Assembly: GCF_014077505.1 (NCBI RefSeq)
Contig: NZ_JACGWA010000013.1
Span: 1-56,052, forward strand
Direction of reading: 5' to 3'
Length of the DNA: 56,052 bases
Source: Colwellia sp. BRX10-3
Lineage (GTDB): Bacteria; Pseudomonadota; Gammaproteobacteria; Enterobacterales; Alteromonadaceae
Positions 7,386 to 16,568 of the stretch are shown piece by piece. Both the position numbers and the translations under genes were made by a program. The notes beneath the pieces were generated by a model, which worked only from the letters and a program-made list of their open reading frames with translations, was not told where the DNA came from and did not search any database. The stretch's first letter is position 1; each line of letters opens with the position of its first letter.

Positions 7386-7432
7386 GATAAAAAAGTCCCG
7401 AAATCGAGACATTATTGTCCGATTCCGAGACT
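7386..7432 (-). terminator. Rho-independent terminator of dusA
   Basis: On the minus strand a 15-16 bp stem (from GTCTCGGAATCG to CGATTTCGGGAC, with wobble pairs and one bulge) closes on a 6-nt loop and is followed by TTTTTTATC. It lies 70 nt past the dusA stop. Confidence 0.82.
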
Positions 7433-7502
7433 GTTATAAATTTGAGTAGCACTGAACTTACGCTATAAAAATGCTAAGTTCAGTCTTAACCAGAGTTTAA
7501 AG

Positions 7503-8489
7503 CTAGATTACTTTTATCTCCGGGTTAAGCTGTAATACTTTAGCAAAAGCTTGTTGCAATACTTCTCCCCCTACATTTTCGCCATTAGCATTTTCACTCA
7601 AATAACGACGAAATTGTTTCGCGCCTGCTAAACCATTGCATAAGCCTAACATGTGCCTTGCTACATGCCAGGCACGGCCGCCATTGGCGACATGACGGTC
7701 AACATATTCAATCATTTCATTAAGCACGGCTTGGCGTGATTTAATCTCAACACCAGCTTGCCAGATTTCATTGTCAGCTTCGGTTAGCATATAAGGATTT
7801 TGGTAAATTTCGCGGCCAATCATCACACCATCAATATGCTGCATGTGTTCATTCGCTTGTGCAAACGTTGTTATACCGCCATTAATTGAAATATCTAACT
7901 GTTGGAAATCTTGTTTAAGTTGATATACCCGCTGGTAATCAAGTGGTGGAATATCTCTGTTTTGTTTTGGGCTTAAACCACTTAACCAAGCTTTACGGGC
8001 ATGAATAATAAAATGCTGGCAGCCTGCTGCGCTTACAGTTGTTAAAAATTGCTGCAAAAATTCATAACTGTCTAGATCATCAATACCAATACGAGATTTT
8101 ACTGTGGTTGGTATTGTAGTGGCGTTTTGCATACTAGCGACACAATCAGCAACAAGTTGTGGTTCAGCCATCAAGCAAGCACCAAACTTACCATTTTGCA
8201 CACGATCAGACGGACAACCCACATTAATATTGATTTCATCGTAACCTTGTTGCTCAGCAATTTTTGCACACTCGGTCATGGCATTTACATCACTACCACC
8301 AAGCTGCAACACCAATGGATGCTCTTCTTCGTTATAGGCTAAGTAATTACCTTTACCGTGCAATATGGCGCCAGTAGTGACCATTTCGGTATAAAGCACG
8401 GTTTGCTTAGACATTACGCGATAAAAATAACGGCAATGGCGATCAGTCCAATCGAGCATTGGGGCAATAGAAAGTTTGTGTGAGATCAT
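7503..8489 (-). CDS. dusA: tRNA-dihydrouridine(20/20a) synthase DusA
   Basis: I place the start at ATG 8489 (MISHKLSIAPMLDWTDRHCRYF), giving 328 residues like E. coli DusA (330); the longer frame begins at a TTG with no support. The FMN-binding start SIAPMLDWTDRHCR, the catalytic-cysteine segment NVGCPSDRVQNGKFGACLM, IIHARKAWLSGLSPKQNR and ISINGGI are all DusA features. It reduces uridine 20/20a in the tRNA D-loop using NADPH. It is a single gene with its own terminator. Confidence 0.94.
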   Translation of the reverse strand: MISHKLSIAPMLDWTDRHCRYFYRVMSKQTVLYTEMVTTGAILHGKGNYLAYNEEEHPLVLQLGGSDVNAMTECAKIAEQQGYDEININVGCPSDRVQNGKFGACLMAEPQLVADCVASMQNATTIPTTVKSRIGIDDLDSYEFLQQFLTTVSAAGCQHFIIHARKAWLSGLSPKQNRDIPPLDYQRVYQLKQDFQQLDISINGGITTFAQANEHMQHIDGVMIGREIYQNPYMLTEADNEIWQAGVEIKSRQAVLNEMIEYVDRHVANGGRAWHVARHMLGLCNGLAGAKQFRRYLSENANGENVGGEVLQQAFAKVLQLNPEIKVI

Positions 8490-8723
8490 AAAGTTATAAA
8501 AAACCTTTAAGTTTAAAGCGAATATAGTTGTGGATAAGGACAACTGAAATATCCGCCAATTATAAAGGCTTTGGGGATGCTAAACAAAAGAAATAATATC
8601 AAGCGAATGTAATGATAAATCCAATAACTTGATGTTTTTGAATTATGCACAACAAAGCAAAGTTTAACCATTGAACTAAGTTAAATTATTTCTCGGACCA
8701 GAGAGGAATCAGGAAGTTAATGC

Positions 8724-9272
8724 TTAAGCTACTTTGCACTCATTTAGTTTAATGCTTAATTCTTCATTAGACTTACCCAATATCGCAATATCAGCCATTG
8801 CTATGTCTAACTCAGCTTGAAGCGCCAACATTTTACTTATTGCTGATATTTTATCGGCCTGCGAAGCAGCTTCACGTGCTTTTACTTTAGCTAATTGTGC
8901 TTTGGTTTCTTCCAGCAACGCCAATAATCGCTCTACATCTTTATTCTCTTTAAATACTTGGTCGCTGCCTATTTTAGCTTCAATGGGTTCATCTGCCTCA
9001 ATAAACTGATCGGTTTTATTAAGGAAATAAAGTAAGGATAAACGGAGGATAAAAAATAAAAATGTTAAAAATAAAACAACCGCATATTGAAAAGAGTGTT
9101 CAGCTAATGCTGTACTTAACCTATCGCTAAAACCAGTATTACTGGCAGCAAAAGTAATAAAAACTTGATGGTGCCAAGCGATTGATATTAAGAAATATAC
9201 CAAGAAAAAGTTTGGCGCTTTATTTTGTGCTCGATTAAAAACCAGCACTGATTTGATAAACTTTGAAAACAT
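8724..9272 (-). CDS. Membrane protein with C-terminal coiled coil, unknown function
   Basis: The 182-residue protein has two membrane helices (about residues 22-42 and 62-84), then a soluble part (90-182). That part is rich in A, E, K and L, including LLALLEETKAQLAKVKAREAA and ALQAELDIAMADIAILGKSNEEL, a clear coiled coil. The start has a good AAAAAGGA site. I do not recognise the family. It is a single gene, divergent from the chemoreceptor at 9630. A scaffold or partner-binding role is plausible but not shown. Confidence 0.7.
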   Translation of the reverse strand: MFSKFIKSVLVFNRAQNKAPNFFLVYFLISIAWHHQVFITFAASNTGFSDRLSTALAEHSFQYAVVLFLTFLFFILRLSLLYFLNKTDQFIEADEPIEAKIGSDQVFKENKDVERLLALLEETKAQLAKVKAREAASQADKISAISKMLALQAELDIAMADIAILGKSNEELSIKLNECKVA

Positions 9273-9629
9273 AAAAATCCTTTTTTATAAATACTACTGT
9301 CTACTATTTGTAAATAAAACATTAAGTTCGGCTATTTTATTACTGCAAAAACAATCAGTAAAGCTATATTCGCTAAATATTAGGATACGCTAGTATTATT
9401 TAAGTGTTAGTGCTTGTCTTCGCTAAGTTTATAAAGCTGTTGAGTCGCTTGTGTGGATTATAATTCTGATTGTCAAAATTATTGAAGTGTTTTAATATAA
9501 TTAATGTACCTAGTACTTGTCATTACTAAGCTACAATTAACCCCATAAAACCTAATATACTGACACTCGAGGCAGTGCCGCATAGGTTTATTAATAATAA
9601 ACACTATTCTCTTCAATTTTAGGGTCGTT
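9273..9629. other. Divergent intergenic region before the chemoreceptor gene
   Basis: This 357-nt AT-rich gap must hold the promoters of the coiled-coil membrane protein gene (leftward) and the chemoreceptor (rightward). The only structure I see is the inverted repeat at 9548-9589. No small frame is convincing. Confidence 0.5.
9548..9589 (+). repeat. Hairpin in the leader of the chemoreceptor gene
   Basis: AAACCTA and TAGGTTT (7 bp) enclose an inner dyad CACT-cgaggc-AGTG, about 40 nt before the chemoreceptor ATG. As RNA this folds into a two-tier stem. It has neither a terminator T-run nor a riboswitch consensus I recognise; it may be a leader structure or a protein site. Confidence 0.4.
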
Positions 9630-11096
9630 ATGAATACAACTAACAAAATTTTTATATATTTACTTAGTGCATTGTTTATCGAAAGTTTATTTTTATCTTT
9701 CTTTTATGATTCGTATTTACCGACTTTTATTATTGGTTTGCCAGCATTGCTTGTACCGCTGTTCTTTAATCAAACAGCGCCTAATTTGGCAATAACTCGA
9801 CATGTATCCGCAATCGCCCTCATGATATTCGCCGCACTGCATATTCATCAAACAAACGGTTTGATAGAAGCGCATTTTGAAGTGTTCATTTTAATGGCCT
9901 TTTTAATTATCTATCAAGATTGGCGAGTGTTTATTACCGCACTTTTAGTTGTGGTAATACACCATGTTTCTTTTTATATTTTACAAACCAACAACTTCAG
10001 TGTTTTTGTATTCACCCAAGATAGGCTTGCCTCTTCAACTGTGGTAATTCATGCGGTATACGCTTCAGCAGAGGCTCTTATCGCGGGCTACATTGCAAAC
10101 ATGATGGCAAAAGTAAATAGAATTGGACAAGAGTTAGCACGAGTGACCAAAAAGCTGACTTTAGATTCACACGCTATTGATTTAAATATAAATACAGATG
10201 CACAAGACGATAGTACATTACTATCATTTAACGATTTACTGGCACTATTATCTCGTGTCATTGGTAGTGTCAAAGCGCAAGTAATAGAACTGAAAAGTAA
10301 CTCGCAGAAGCTTATTGAAACTAAAGTAGATCTAGAGGATTCGTCAAAACAAAGGCACCTAGAAACTGATGCAATCGCAACATCTGCAGAAAAATTGTCG
10401 GTAATTGTGAGATCAATTTCTGAAGAAACAAATTTATTAAATACTCAAATGCAAGAAGCAAGTAATTATACTAAAGCCACCAATGAAGATATTGTTGAAA
10501 TTAATAATCACAATAAAAACTTAACAGTTGCACTAGAAAAAACCAGTGAGCAAGTTACTGAATTAGCTAACTCCACTGATGCAATCTCTAATGTTTTATC
10601 TGAAATCACCAGTATTGCCGATCAAACCAACTTATTAGCATTAAATGCCGCAATTGAGGCCGCAAGAGCTGGCGAGCAGGGTCGAGGGTTTGCTGTTGTT
10701 GCCGACGAAGTAAGAGCCTTAGCAAATAGAACCAAAGAAAGTACAGATAAAATTGGCGCGACTTTAGGTATTCTTCAAACTTATTCGCAATCTACCACTG
10801 ACTCTATGGGCAGCAGTTTGAAAATAGTTCAATCGGTTATTGATAGTGCTAGCAATGCTGAAGGTAAAATAGTTAAAGCCTCTAACTTAGTTGCACAAGT
10901 AAGTGCTGTATCGATAAATGTTGCCGCTGCTGTTGAGCACCAAGCAGCAACAACTAGCGATATAGCTAAAAGCGTAGAGATACTGAAAAGTACAGTTCAA
11001 TCTGATATTAAAAAGATTAAAATATTAGACCAAGAGTCTATTAAGCTTTGCCAAAGCGCTATGGATATGGAAAATAATATTGCACGTTTTAAATAA
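9630..11096 (+). CDS. Methyl-accepting chemotaxis protein with multi-helix membrane N-terminus
   Basis: The 488-residue protein has about five or six membrane helices in residues 1-160 and no periplasmic ligand domain. The membrane part holds [39 protein letters not shown], a histidine-rich pattern known from other MCPs and cyclases of marine bacteria. Residues 210-488 form the signalling coiled coil with the conserved hairpin tip ([20 protein letters not shown], then [18 protein letters not shown]). It signals to CheA/CheW; the stimulus is unknown, possibly sensed within the membrane. Good ribosome binding site (AGGG). Its 3' end overlaps the next gene by 17 nt. Confidence 0.92.
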   Translation: MNTTNKIFIYLLSALFIESLFLSFFYDSYLPTFIIGLPALLVPLFFNQTAPNLAITRHVSAIALMIFAALHIHQTNGLIEAHFEVFILMAFLIIYQDWRVFITALLVVVIHHVSFYILQTNNFSVFVFTQDRLASSTVVIHAVYASAEALIAGYIANMMAKVNRIGQELARVTKKLTLDSHAIDLNINTDAQDDSTLLSFNDLLALLSRVIGSVKAQVIELKSNSQKLIETKVDLEDSSKQRHLETDAIATSAEKLSVIVRSISEETNLLNTQMQEASNYTKATNEDIVEINNHNKNLTVALEKTSEQVTELANSTDAISNVLSEITSIADQTNLLALNAAIEAARAGEQGRGFAVVADEVRALANRTKESTDKIGATLGILQTYSQSTTDSMGSSLKIVQSVIDSASNAEGKIVKASNLVAQVSAVSINVAAAVEHQAATTSDIAKSVEILKSTVQSDIKKIKILDQESIKLCQSAMDMENNIARFK

Positions 11097-11598
11097 TAAA
11101 ATAACCAAAACTCAATTTTCTATCGTTTTTATTTGGCTATGTATAACGGTTGCGGGATTTGCTTATTTTATTGATAGTAGACTTGTTAGTTTTAATGTCG
11201 ACAATAAATTAAGTGGTTTAGCGCATCAACAACTTGCGAGTTCATTAAAGCAGTATATTGAACCAACAGCGAATAATACAGTTTTGCATTTTTATCAAAC
11301 AGACTGCGAGTGTCAGCAATATAGTGAAGGTCATATTCAAGACATTAACAATATTGCTAACGATAACAATTTCAGTATAAAAAATATTGATATTAAAGAT
11401 CATCTGCTTGTTCCTGTAACGCCATCAGTCGCCATTTTAAACAACCTGGGTGAAGTTGTTTATTTTGGCCCCTACGGTGAAGGATTAGCCTGCTCACAAA
11501 CCTCAGGTTACGCTCAAACCATATTAAATAATTTTCTAAATGGCTATTCTGCCAACCTCATCATTAAAGAGGCCAAAGGCTGTTACTGTAAAGTGTAG
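11080..11598 (+). CDS. DUF6436-like, membrane-anchored thioredoxin-like protein
   Basis: The 172-residue protein has one N-terminal membrane helix (about 13-31) and a periplasmic domain with a thioredoxin-like layout: [12 protein letters not shown] at the usual active-site place and [21 protein letters not shown] with the cis-proline-like TPS. The active site is C-E-C rather than CxxC, and two more cysteines sit in the last residues (GCYCKV). The TTG start lies inside the 3' end of the chemoreceptor gene, which suggests translational coupling. This resembles DUF6436; the redox role is inference. Confidence 0.62.
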   Translation: MHVLNNKITKTQFSIVFIWLCITVAGFAYFIDSRLVSFNVDNKLSGLAHQQLASSLKQYIEPTANNTVLHFYQTDCECQQYSEGHIQDINNIANDNNFSIKNIDIKDHLLVPVTPSVAILNNLGEVVYFGPYGEGLACSQTSGYAQTILNNFLNGYSANLIIKEAKGCYCKV

Positions 11599-11864
11599 AG
11601 CTACATACTAGCTCAATTTTATATCCTGTTCTCTACATTGGATCACAGCAATATTTCAGCGTTTGAAAACATCAAATAACTCATTAGAAATAAACTCAGT
11701 TAAGCGTGCTAATTTATGTAAGCTACTTTAATGCGCTAACAACTTAACGTGTTTATTCTGCTCTTTATCGCATATTTCGTCTTGTCAGCCAAACCTATTG
11801 GCTAAAAATGTTATAAAGCGTGATTAATAAAAAAATCACTCAGTTTATATTCATCAGGAAAATC

Positions 11865-14231
11865 ATGAAATATTCAATTAAATCAGCCTTACTTTGTGTT
11901 TGTGTTGCTGCTAGTGGCCACGCTTTAGCAAAAAACAGCATCAGTGACGATAAGTTTCGTCAGCTAGAAGAGAACTTACCAACGCCAAATACTTACCGTA
12001 CGGCGTCTGGTGCACCGGGTCATCAATACTGGCAACAAGATGTTGATTACAAAATTGATATTACTTTAGATGACGAAAAACAAACGTTGTCAGGCAACGA
12101 GACTATTGATTACACCAATAATTCTCCTGATACTTTACGTTACTTATGGCTGCAGTTAGACCAAAATAAATTAGCTGATAACGCGGGTGCCAAAACAACA
12201 CGTACTGCGCCAAAGAAAAAAATTACTTATAGCGGTTTACGCAATGTTATTCAAACAGACGAATTTCAGGGTGGTTATGAGATTACCAAGGTTACCGGTT
12301 CAAACGGCAAAGCATTAAGTTATGTCATTAATGGCACTATGATGCGCATTGACTTGCCAAAAGCACTTAAATCAGGTGATAGCGTAGAGCTAAATATTAA
12401 TTGGAACTACCAATTACACGAACAAAAAGTATTAGGTGGCCGCTCAGGCTACGAATATTTTAAAGAAGACGACAACTACCTTTATGAAATTGCTAGCTGG
12501 TTCCCTCGTGCCGCAGCTTATTATGACGTAATGGGTTGGCAAAATAAGCAATTTATTGGTAGCGGTGAATTCACCTTAGAATTTGGTGATTATGACGTTA
12601 GCATTACTGTGCCTGCTGATCACGTTGTTGCAGCAACCGGTGTTTTACAAAATCCGAAAGACGTATTAACAAAAACTCAACGTGATCGTTTAGCAAAAGC
12701 GAAGAAAGCTGATAAGCCAGTATTAATTATTACGCCTGAAGAAGCTTTAGAAAACGAAAAATCTCGAGCCACTAAAACCAAAACATGGGAATTTGAAGCG
12801 AAAAACGTACGTGACTTTGCTTTTGCCTCAAGTCGTAAATTCATTTGGGATGCACAGGGCTATAAAGGCGGTAAAACCGACACTATGGCGATGTCGTATT
12901 ATCCGAATGAAGGTAATCCGTTATGGGAAAAATACTCTACTGAGTCAATAATCCATACTATGGAGCAATATAATAAGTATACCTTTGCTTATCCTTACCC
13001 TGTTTCCATCTCGGTAAATGGCCCTGTTGGCGGTATGGAATATCCGATGATCACTTTCAACGGCCCGCGCCCGACACTAGATAAAGAAACCGGTGAAAAA
13101 ACCTATTCTCGCAGAACTAAATATGGCCTTATTGGCGTTATTATTCATGAAGTGGGACACAACTATTTTCCAATGATTGTTAACTCGGACGAACGTCAGT
13201 GGACTTGGATGGATGAAGGTTTAAATACTTTTCTACAATTTGTTGCTGAACAAGCATGGGAAGAAGGTTACCCTTCTCGTCGTGGCGATGCCGCTAATAT
13301 TACCAGTTACATGAAAAGTGATAACCAAGTGCCAATTATGACCAACTCAGAGTCAATTTTGCAATTTGGTAACAACGCTTACGGTAAGCCAGCAACGGCA
13401 TTAAATATTTTGCGTGAAACCGTAATGGGCCGTGAATTGTTTGATTTTGCTTTTAAAGAATATGCCCAACGTTGGAAGTTTAAACGCCCTACCCCTGCTG
13501 ACTTTTTCCGTACCATGGAAGACGCCTCAGGCATTGATTTAGACTGGTTCTGGCGTGGTTGGTTCTACACTACAGATCATGTTGATATTGCCTTAGGTAA
13601 TATTCATTTATACCGTCCAAATAGCCAAAACCCTGATACTGAAGAAGCCTGGGAACGTGCTTTAGAGAACGAAAAACCAGATTTTATCAGTAAGGTTCGT
13701 AATAAAGGCCAATGGGTTCGAACTGATGACAAACCTCAATTGTTAGATTTTTACAACGAGCATGACCAGTTTACAGCCACCAACAAAGCGCGTAATAAAT
13801 ATAACAAAAGCACTGCAAAACTAGAGCAATGGCAAAAAGACTTACTTGTTGACGAAAGAAACTTCTACATTATTGATTTTGAAAATAAAGGTGGCTTAGT
13901 TATGCCAATTATTTTAGCGGTAACTTATGCTGACAATACAGTAGAACGAGTAACATTACCGGCTGAAATTTGGCGTCGCAACAGCAAAGTAGTCTCCAAA
14001 CTATTGGTTCGTGAAAAAGAAATAACAGCCATCGCAATTGACCCTAACTGGGAAACGGCCGATGTAGATGTTAGTAACAACTACTGGCCAGCACGTCCAA
14101 TTAAGTCGCGCTTTGACTTATACAAACGTAAGAAAAAAGACATGATGCGCGATTACAATGTTGAATTGAAAAGTGCTGATGACAAAGAAGAGAAAAAGAC
14201 AGAAGACAATGCCGAGGCTGAACAGCAATAA
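11865..14231 (+). CDS. M1 family zinc metallopeptidase
   Basis: I choose ATG 11865 (AGGAAAATC upstream), which opens a signal peptide cleaved near GHALA. An earlier in-frame GTG at 11820 would hide the signal. The 788-residue protein has an aminopeptidase-N-like beta-saddle, the exopeptidase-type GPVGGMEYPMITF, then HEVGH at residues 428-432 with the third zinc ligand E451, exactly 18 residues after the motif. Likely an envelope or periplasmic aminopeptidase of marine peptide use. The acidic tail (DKEEKKTEDNAEAEQQ) is unusual. Its stop overlaps the next start (TAATG). Confidence 0.93.
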   Translation: MKYSIKSALLCVCVAASGHALAKNSISDDKFRQLEENLPTPNTYRTASGAPGHQYWQQDVDYKIDITLDDEKQTLSGNETIDYTNNSPDTLRYLWLQLDQNKLADNAGAKTTRTAPKKKITYSGLRNVIQTDEFQGGYEITKVTGSNGKALSYVINGTMMRIDLPKALKSGDSVELNINWNYQLHEQKVLGGRSGYEYFKEDDNYLYEIASWFPRAAAYYDVMGWQNKQFIGSGEFTLEFGDYDVSITVPADHVVAATGVLQNPKDVLTKTQRDRLAKAKKADKPVLIITPEEALENEKSRATKTKTWEFEAKNVRDFAFASSRKFIWDAQGYKGGKTDTMAMSYYPNEGNPLWEKYSTESIIHTMEQYNKYTFAYPYPVSISVNGPVGGMEYPMITFNGPRPTLDKETGEKTYSRRTKYGLIGVIIHEVGHNYFPMIVNSDERQWTWMDEGLNTFLQFVAEQAWEEGYPSRRGDAANITSYMKSDNQVPIMTNSESILQFGNNAYGKPATALNILRETVMGRELFDFAFKEYAQRWKFKRPTPADFFRTMEDASGIDLDWFWRGWFYTTDHVDIALGNIHLYRPNSQNPDTEEAWERALENEKPDFISKVRNKGQWVRTDDKPQLLDFYNEHDQFTATNKARNKYNKSTAKLEQWQKDLLVDERNFYIIDFENKGGLVMPIILAVTYADNTVERVTLPAEIWRRNSKVVSKLLVREKEITAIAIDPNWETADVDVSNNYWPARPIKSRFDLYKRKKKDMMRDYNVELKSADDKEEKKTEDNAEAEQQ

Positions 14232-14731
14232 TGTTGTTAAGCCTAGCTAAACGCTTTTTGGTTTTGCTATTGTGTGGGCTAGCCGCAAATGCGGTTGCCC
14301 ACCGCTACTTTTTTAGCATTACCGATTTATCGTTAAATGATCGTACTCAGTCAATTGAAGTTATTCATCAACTAACGGCTCACGACATCGACAACGCTAT
14401 TGCACAAGCAAAGCAGATACACTTTTCTGTTGCTCATCCAGATTACGAAAACATTATTCGCCAATATGTTGAAGCAAATTTTCAACTGCATTATCAAGGC
14501 CAAGCAATATCATTAAACTGGGTTGGGCTTGAGGTAAACAAAGGTAATATTTTTATTTACCAAGAAACGAAATTTCATCATTCGCTCTTTGGACTAAAAA
14601 TAACAAACACTTTGCTGACCAAAGAGTACGAAAAGCAAGTAAATACCGTTAATTTTAGTGATAGTAAGATAAAAGGTAGCCTAACTTTCAATAGATCAGT
14701 TACTATAAATCATATCGCAATTAATGATTAA
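14231..14731 (+). CDS. DUF6702 family secreted protein
   Basis: The 166-residue protein has a signal peptide (hydrophobic LVLLLCGLAANAVA, cleavage before HRYFF). The mature domain starts HRYFFSITDLSLNDRTQSIEVIHQ, the pattern I associate with DUF6702, a family often found beside M1 peptidases. It starts on the A of the peptidase stop (TAATG), so the two are translationally coupled. It is likely an accessory of the peptidase in the envelope; the biochemical role is unknown. Confidence 0.72.
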   Translation: MLLSLAKRFLVLLLCGLAANAVAHRYFFSITDLSLNDRTQSIEVIHQLTAHDIDNAIAQAKQIHFSVAHPDYENIIRQYVEANFQLHYQGQAISLNWVGLEVNKGNIFIYQETKFHHSLFGLKITNTLLTKEYEKQVNTVNFSDSKIKGSLTFNRSVTINHIAIND

Positions 14732-14808
14732 TATAGTTAGATTAAAGTTTGCCTATAAGTGCACCAAATCAAACAACTAAATTAAAATAAAAGCCTTTGG
14801 ACACATTC

Positions 14809-15273
14809 ATGAATGCAGAGTTTATTAACCCCTTTCTTTCTTCAATGCTTAACGTTATGTCAACCATGGCGCAAATGGATCTAACACCTGAAAAACCTCG
14901 TTTGAAAAAGAATGAAGTTGCAAAAGGTGATGTTTCAGGTTTAATTGGCATGGTAAGTGACCAAACTAAAGGTTCTTTATCTATTACGTTTGAAGGTAAG
15001 TTAGCACTTGCAACCATGAAAAAAATGGTCGGTGAAGGCCCTGATGAAATCAATGAAGAAATTACTGATTTAGTCGGTGAAATTACTAATATGGTTACCG
15101 GTGGCGCAAAACGTATGTTGAGTGAAAAAGGTATAGAGTTTGATATGGCGACGCCTATGGTAGTTTCTGGTCCTAACCACTCTATTCATCACATGGCTGA
15201 CGGACCCATTGTTATTATTCCTCTTTCTTCTAAATACGGTAATGCCTATATTGAATTTAGTTTCGACAAATAA
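14809..15273 (+). CDS. cheX: CheX-family CheY-P phosphatase
   Basis: From ATG 14809 (MNAEFINPFLSS) the protein has 154 residues; a TTG four codons earlier is less likely. CheX features are visible: the N-terminal NPFLSSMLNVMSTM, then EEITDLVGEITNMVTGGAKRML, which holds the ExxN catalytic pair (E and N of GEITN). The C-terminal half ends IVIIPLSSKYGNAYIEFSF. CheX dimers dephosphorylate CheY-P. It is about 5 kb from the chemoreceptor, with no other che gene nearby, and is followed by a hairpin terminator. Confidence 0.85.
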   Translation: MNAEFINPFLSSMLNVMSTMAQMDLTPEKPRLKKNEVAKGDVSGLIGMVSDQTKGSLSITFEGKLALATMKKMVGEGPDEINEEITDLVGEITNMVTGGAKRMLSEKGIEFDMATPMVVSGPNHSIHHMADGPIVIIPLSSKYGNAYIEFSFDK

Positions 15274-15295
15274 CATCATTACATTAAATTAAACA

Positions 15296-15319
15296 GCCTC
15301 GTTTCAACGGGGCATTTTT
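15296..15319 (+). terminator. Terminator after cheX
   Basis: GCCTCG and CGGGGC pair over six bases (one G-U) around a six-base loop and are followed by ATTTTTA. The stem is short but correctly placed 22 nt after the stop. Confidence 0.6.
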
Positions 15320-15448
15320 ATGCTCAAACCTATTTTATATGTATAGCTAATTATTAATATAATCTACTACCATGCATTAATTGTCCTCCGAGATATAGCC
15401 AAGCTATCGAAGCTGATTTTTCTTAATACCTCTACACTTTTTATCGGT

Positions 15449-15477
15449 TTGAACTTAAACGTACCATTAGGTACAAT
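15449..15477 (+). promoter_or_regulatory. Promoter of the tetR gene with embedded operator
   Basis: TTGAAC, a 17-base spacer and TACAAT give a near-consensus sigma70 promoter. The 3' part of the spacer and the -10 hold GTACCATTAGGTAC (15461-15474), an imperfect version of the operator TACCGATCGGTA found before the neighbouring gene. Both are followed by the same CAATAT. This indicates negative autoregulation by the TetR protein. Confidence 0.7.
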
Positions 15478-15498
15478 ATAGATATTGAACATATATAA

Positions 15499-16149
15499 AT
15501 GGTGGTTATTGTGGTTAGTGGACGCAAAAGAAAATTTGATGAACAAACGGCATTACAAGCTGCAATGGAAGTATTCTGGGCGAAAGGTTTTGTCGGCGCT
15601 TCTTTAGCTGACTTAACGAAAAGCATGAATATTAACAAGCCCAGTATGTATAGCGCTTTTGGTAATAAAGAAACATTATTTATTAAAGCGACTCAGCACT
15701 ATATTGACAATAATATGCAAGCCCATCTTGGTGTTTTACTTGCGCCAGAATTGCCTTTAAAAACTCGTTTGAAAAATTATATGATGTCGATTGTCGGCAT
15801 GCAATGTAGTACAGATCACCCCAAAGGTTGTTACCTTGTGCTTTGTCAATCTGAAGTAGCAGGCGGAGATATACCAGAACAAGCGACAAAGTTACTTCTT
15901 GAGATAGAATCCGCGCCAATTGCCTTGTTAAGTGATTTATTTAACACTGATAATGAAGCAATTACTTTAGGCTTAAATGAAAATGCAGCCAGTAACGCAT
16001 TAACTTTATATACGGCATTAAAAGGCACTGCTGCAATGGCGCGCTCTAAAGTAACATCTACTGAATTAGAATTTGTTATTGATACAATTTTAGCCGGTGT
16101 ATTTAACACCAGTAAAAATTACTCTACCCCAAAGGCTATCTTACAATAA
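15499..16149 (+). CDS. TetR family transcriptional repressor
   Basis: The 216-residue protein has a canonical TetR N-terminal helix-turn-helix: RKRKFDEQTALQAAMEVFWAKGF, then GASLADLTKSMNINKPSMYSAFGNKETLF. The C-terminal ligand domain holds three cysteines (QCSTDHPKGCYLVLCQ), suggestive of electrophile or redox sensing but not proof. Its promoter contains a dyad like those before the AhpD-like gene at 16569, so it probably represses itself and that gene. The first ATG (15499) lies about 15 nt after the predicted transcription start, leaving a very short leader. Confidence 0.88.
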   Translation: MVVIVVSGRKRKFDEQTALQAAMEVFWAKGFVGASLADLTKSMNINKPSMYSAFGNKETLFIKATQHYIDNNMQAHLGVLLAPELPLKTRLKNYMMSIVGMQCSTDHPKGCYLVLCQSEVAGGDIPEQATKLLLEIESAPIALLSDLFNTDNEAITLGLNENAASNALTLYTALKGTAAMARSKVTSTELEFVIDTILAGVFNTSKNYSTPKAILQ

Positions 16150-16388
16150 CCTGCTATTTTATCAGCCACTTGATTTTAGCCTTAAATATAGCTCGACTTT
16201 TATACCTAGCCCAAACTTGCGCTATGCGTTAAATATCGGCCGCCGATAGTTTTCATTCAATTGTTTTAACTACAGTTTATCTTAAAACACGTCCACCAAG
16301 TTATATCACTAAAGCTATAAGCTTACCGATAATAATTTTGCCTAAAAGCTATGTTTACTCACAATAAACTCATATTTTAGTTTAGCTG
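16150..16388. other. Intergenic between tetR and its target promoter
   Basis: I see no gene here. A 15-bp dyad, TATCGGC-C-GCCGATA, lies at 16234-16248. It is not followed by a T-run and has almost no loop, so it is more likely a protein site than a terminator. Confidence 0.45.
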
Positions 16389-16447
16389 TTGACTTTTACA
16401 TACCGATCGGTACAATATTTGATTTACTTACCGATCGGTATGTAAAA
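16389..16447 (+). promoter_or_regulatory. Promoter with two inverted TetR operators
   Basis: TTGACT (16389-16394), a 16-base spacer and TACAAT (16411-16416) form a strong sigma70 promoter. The 12-bp palindrome TACCGATCGGTA occurs at 16401-16412, across the spacer and -10, and again at 16429-16440, just after the start region. Each is part of a 19-base element TTTTACATACCGATCGGTA, the second copy in reverse orientation (16394-16412 and 16429-16447). The centres are 28 bp apart. Binding at either site would block RNA polymerase. The adjacent tetR gene is the obvious regulator. Confidence 0.88.
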
Positions 16448-16568
16448 TAAATTAGCAGCAGGTTGATTTGATTATTAACCATTACATTAAATTACAAAAA
16501 ATTCGTGAAACAGTGATTTATTGTTACATCGTATTTAGTAAACCATATTCCTAAAGAGGTACTTTGAC

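Noticed and set aside
9548-9589. c-di-GMP riboswitch before the chemoreceptor gene
   Set aside because: The hairpin lacks the conserved purine-rich core and tetraloop of GEMM riboswitches.
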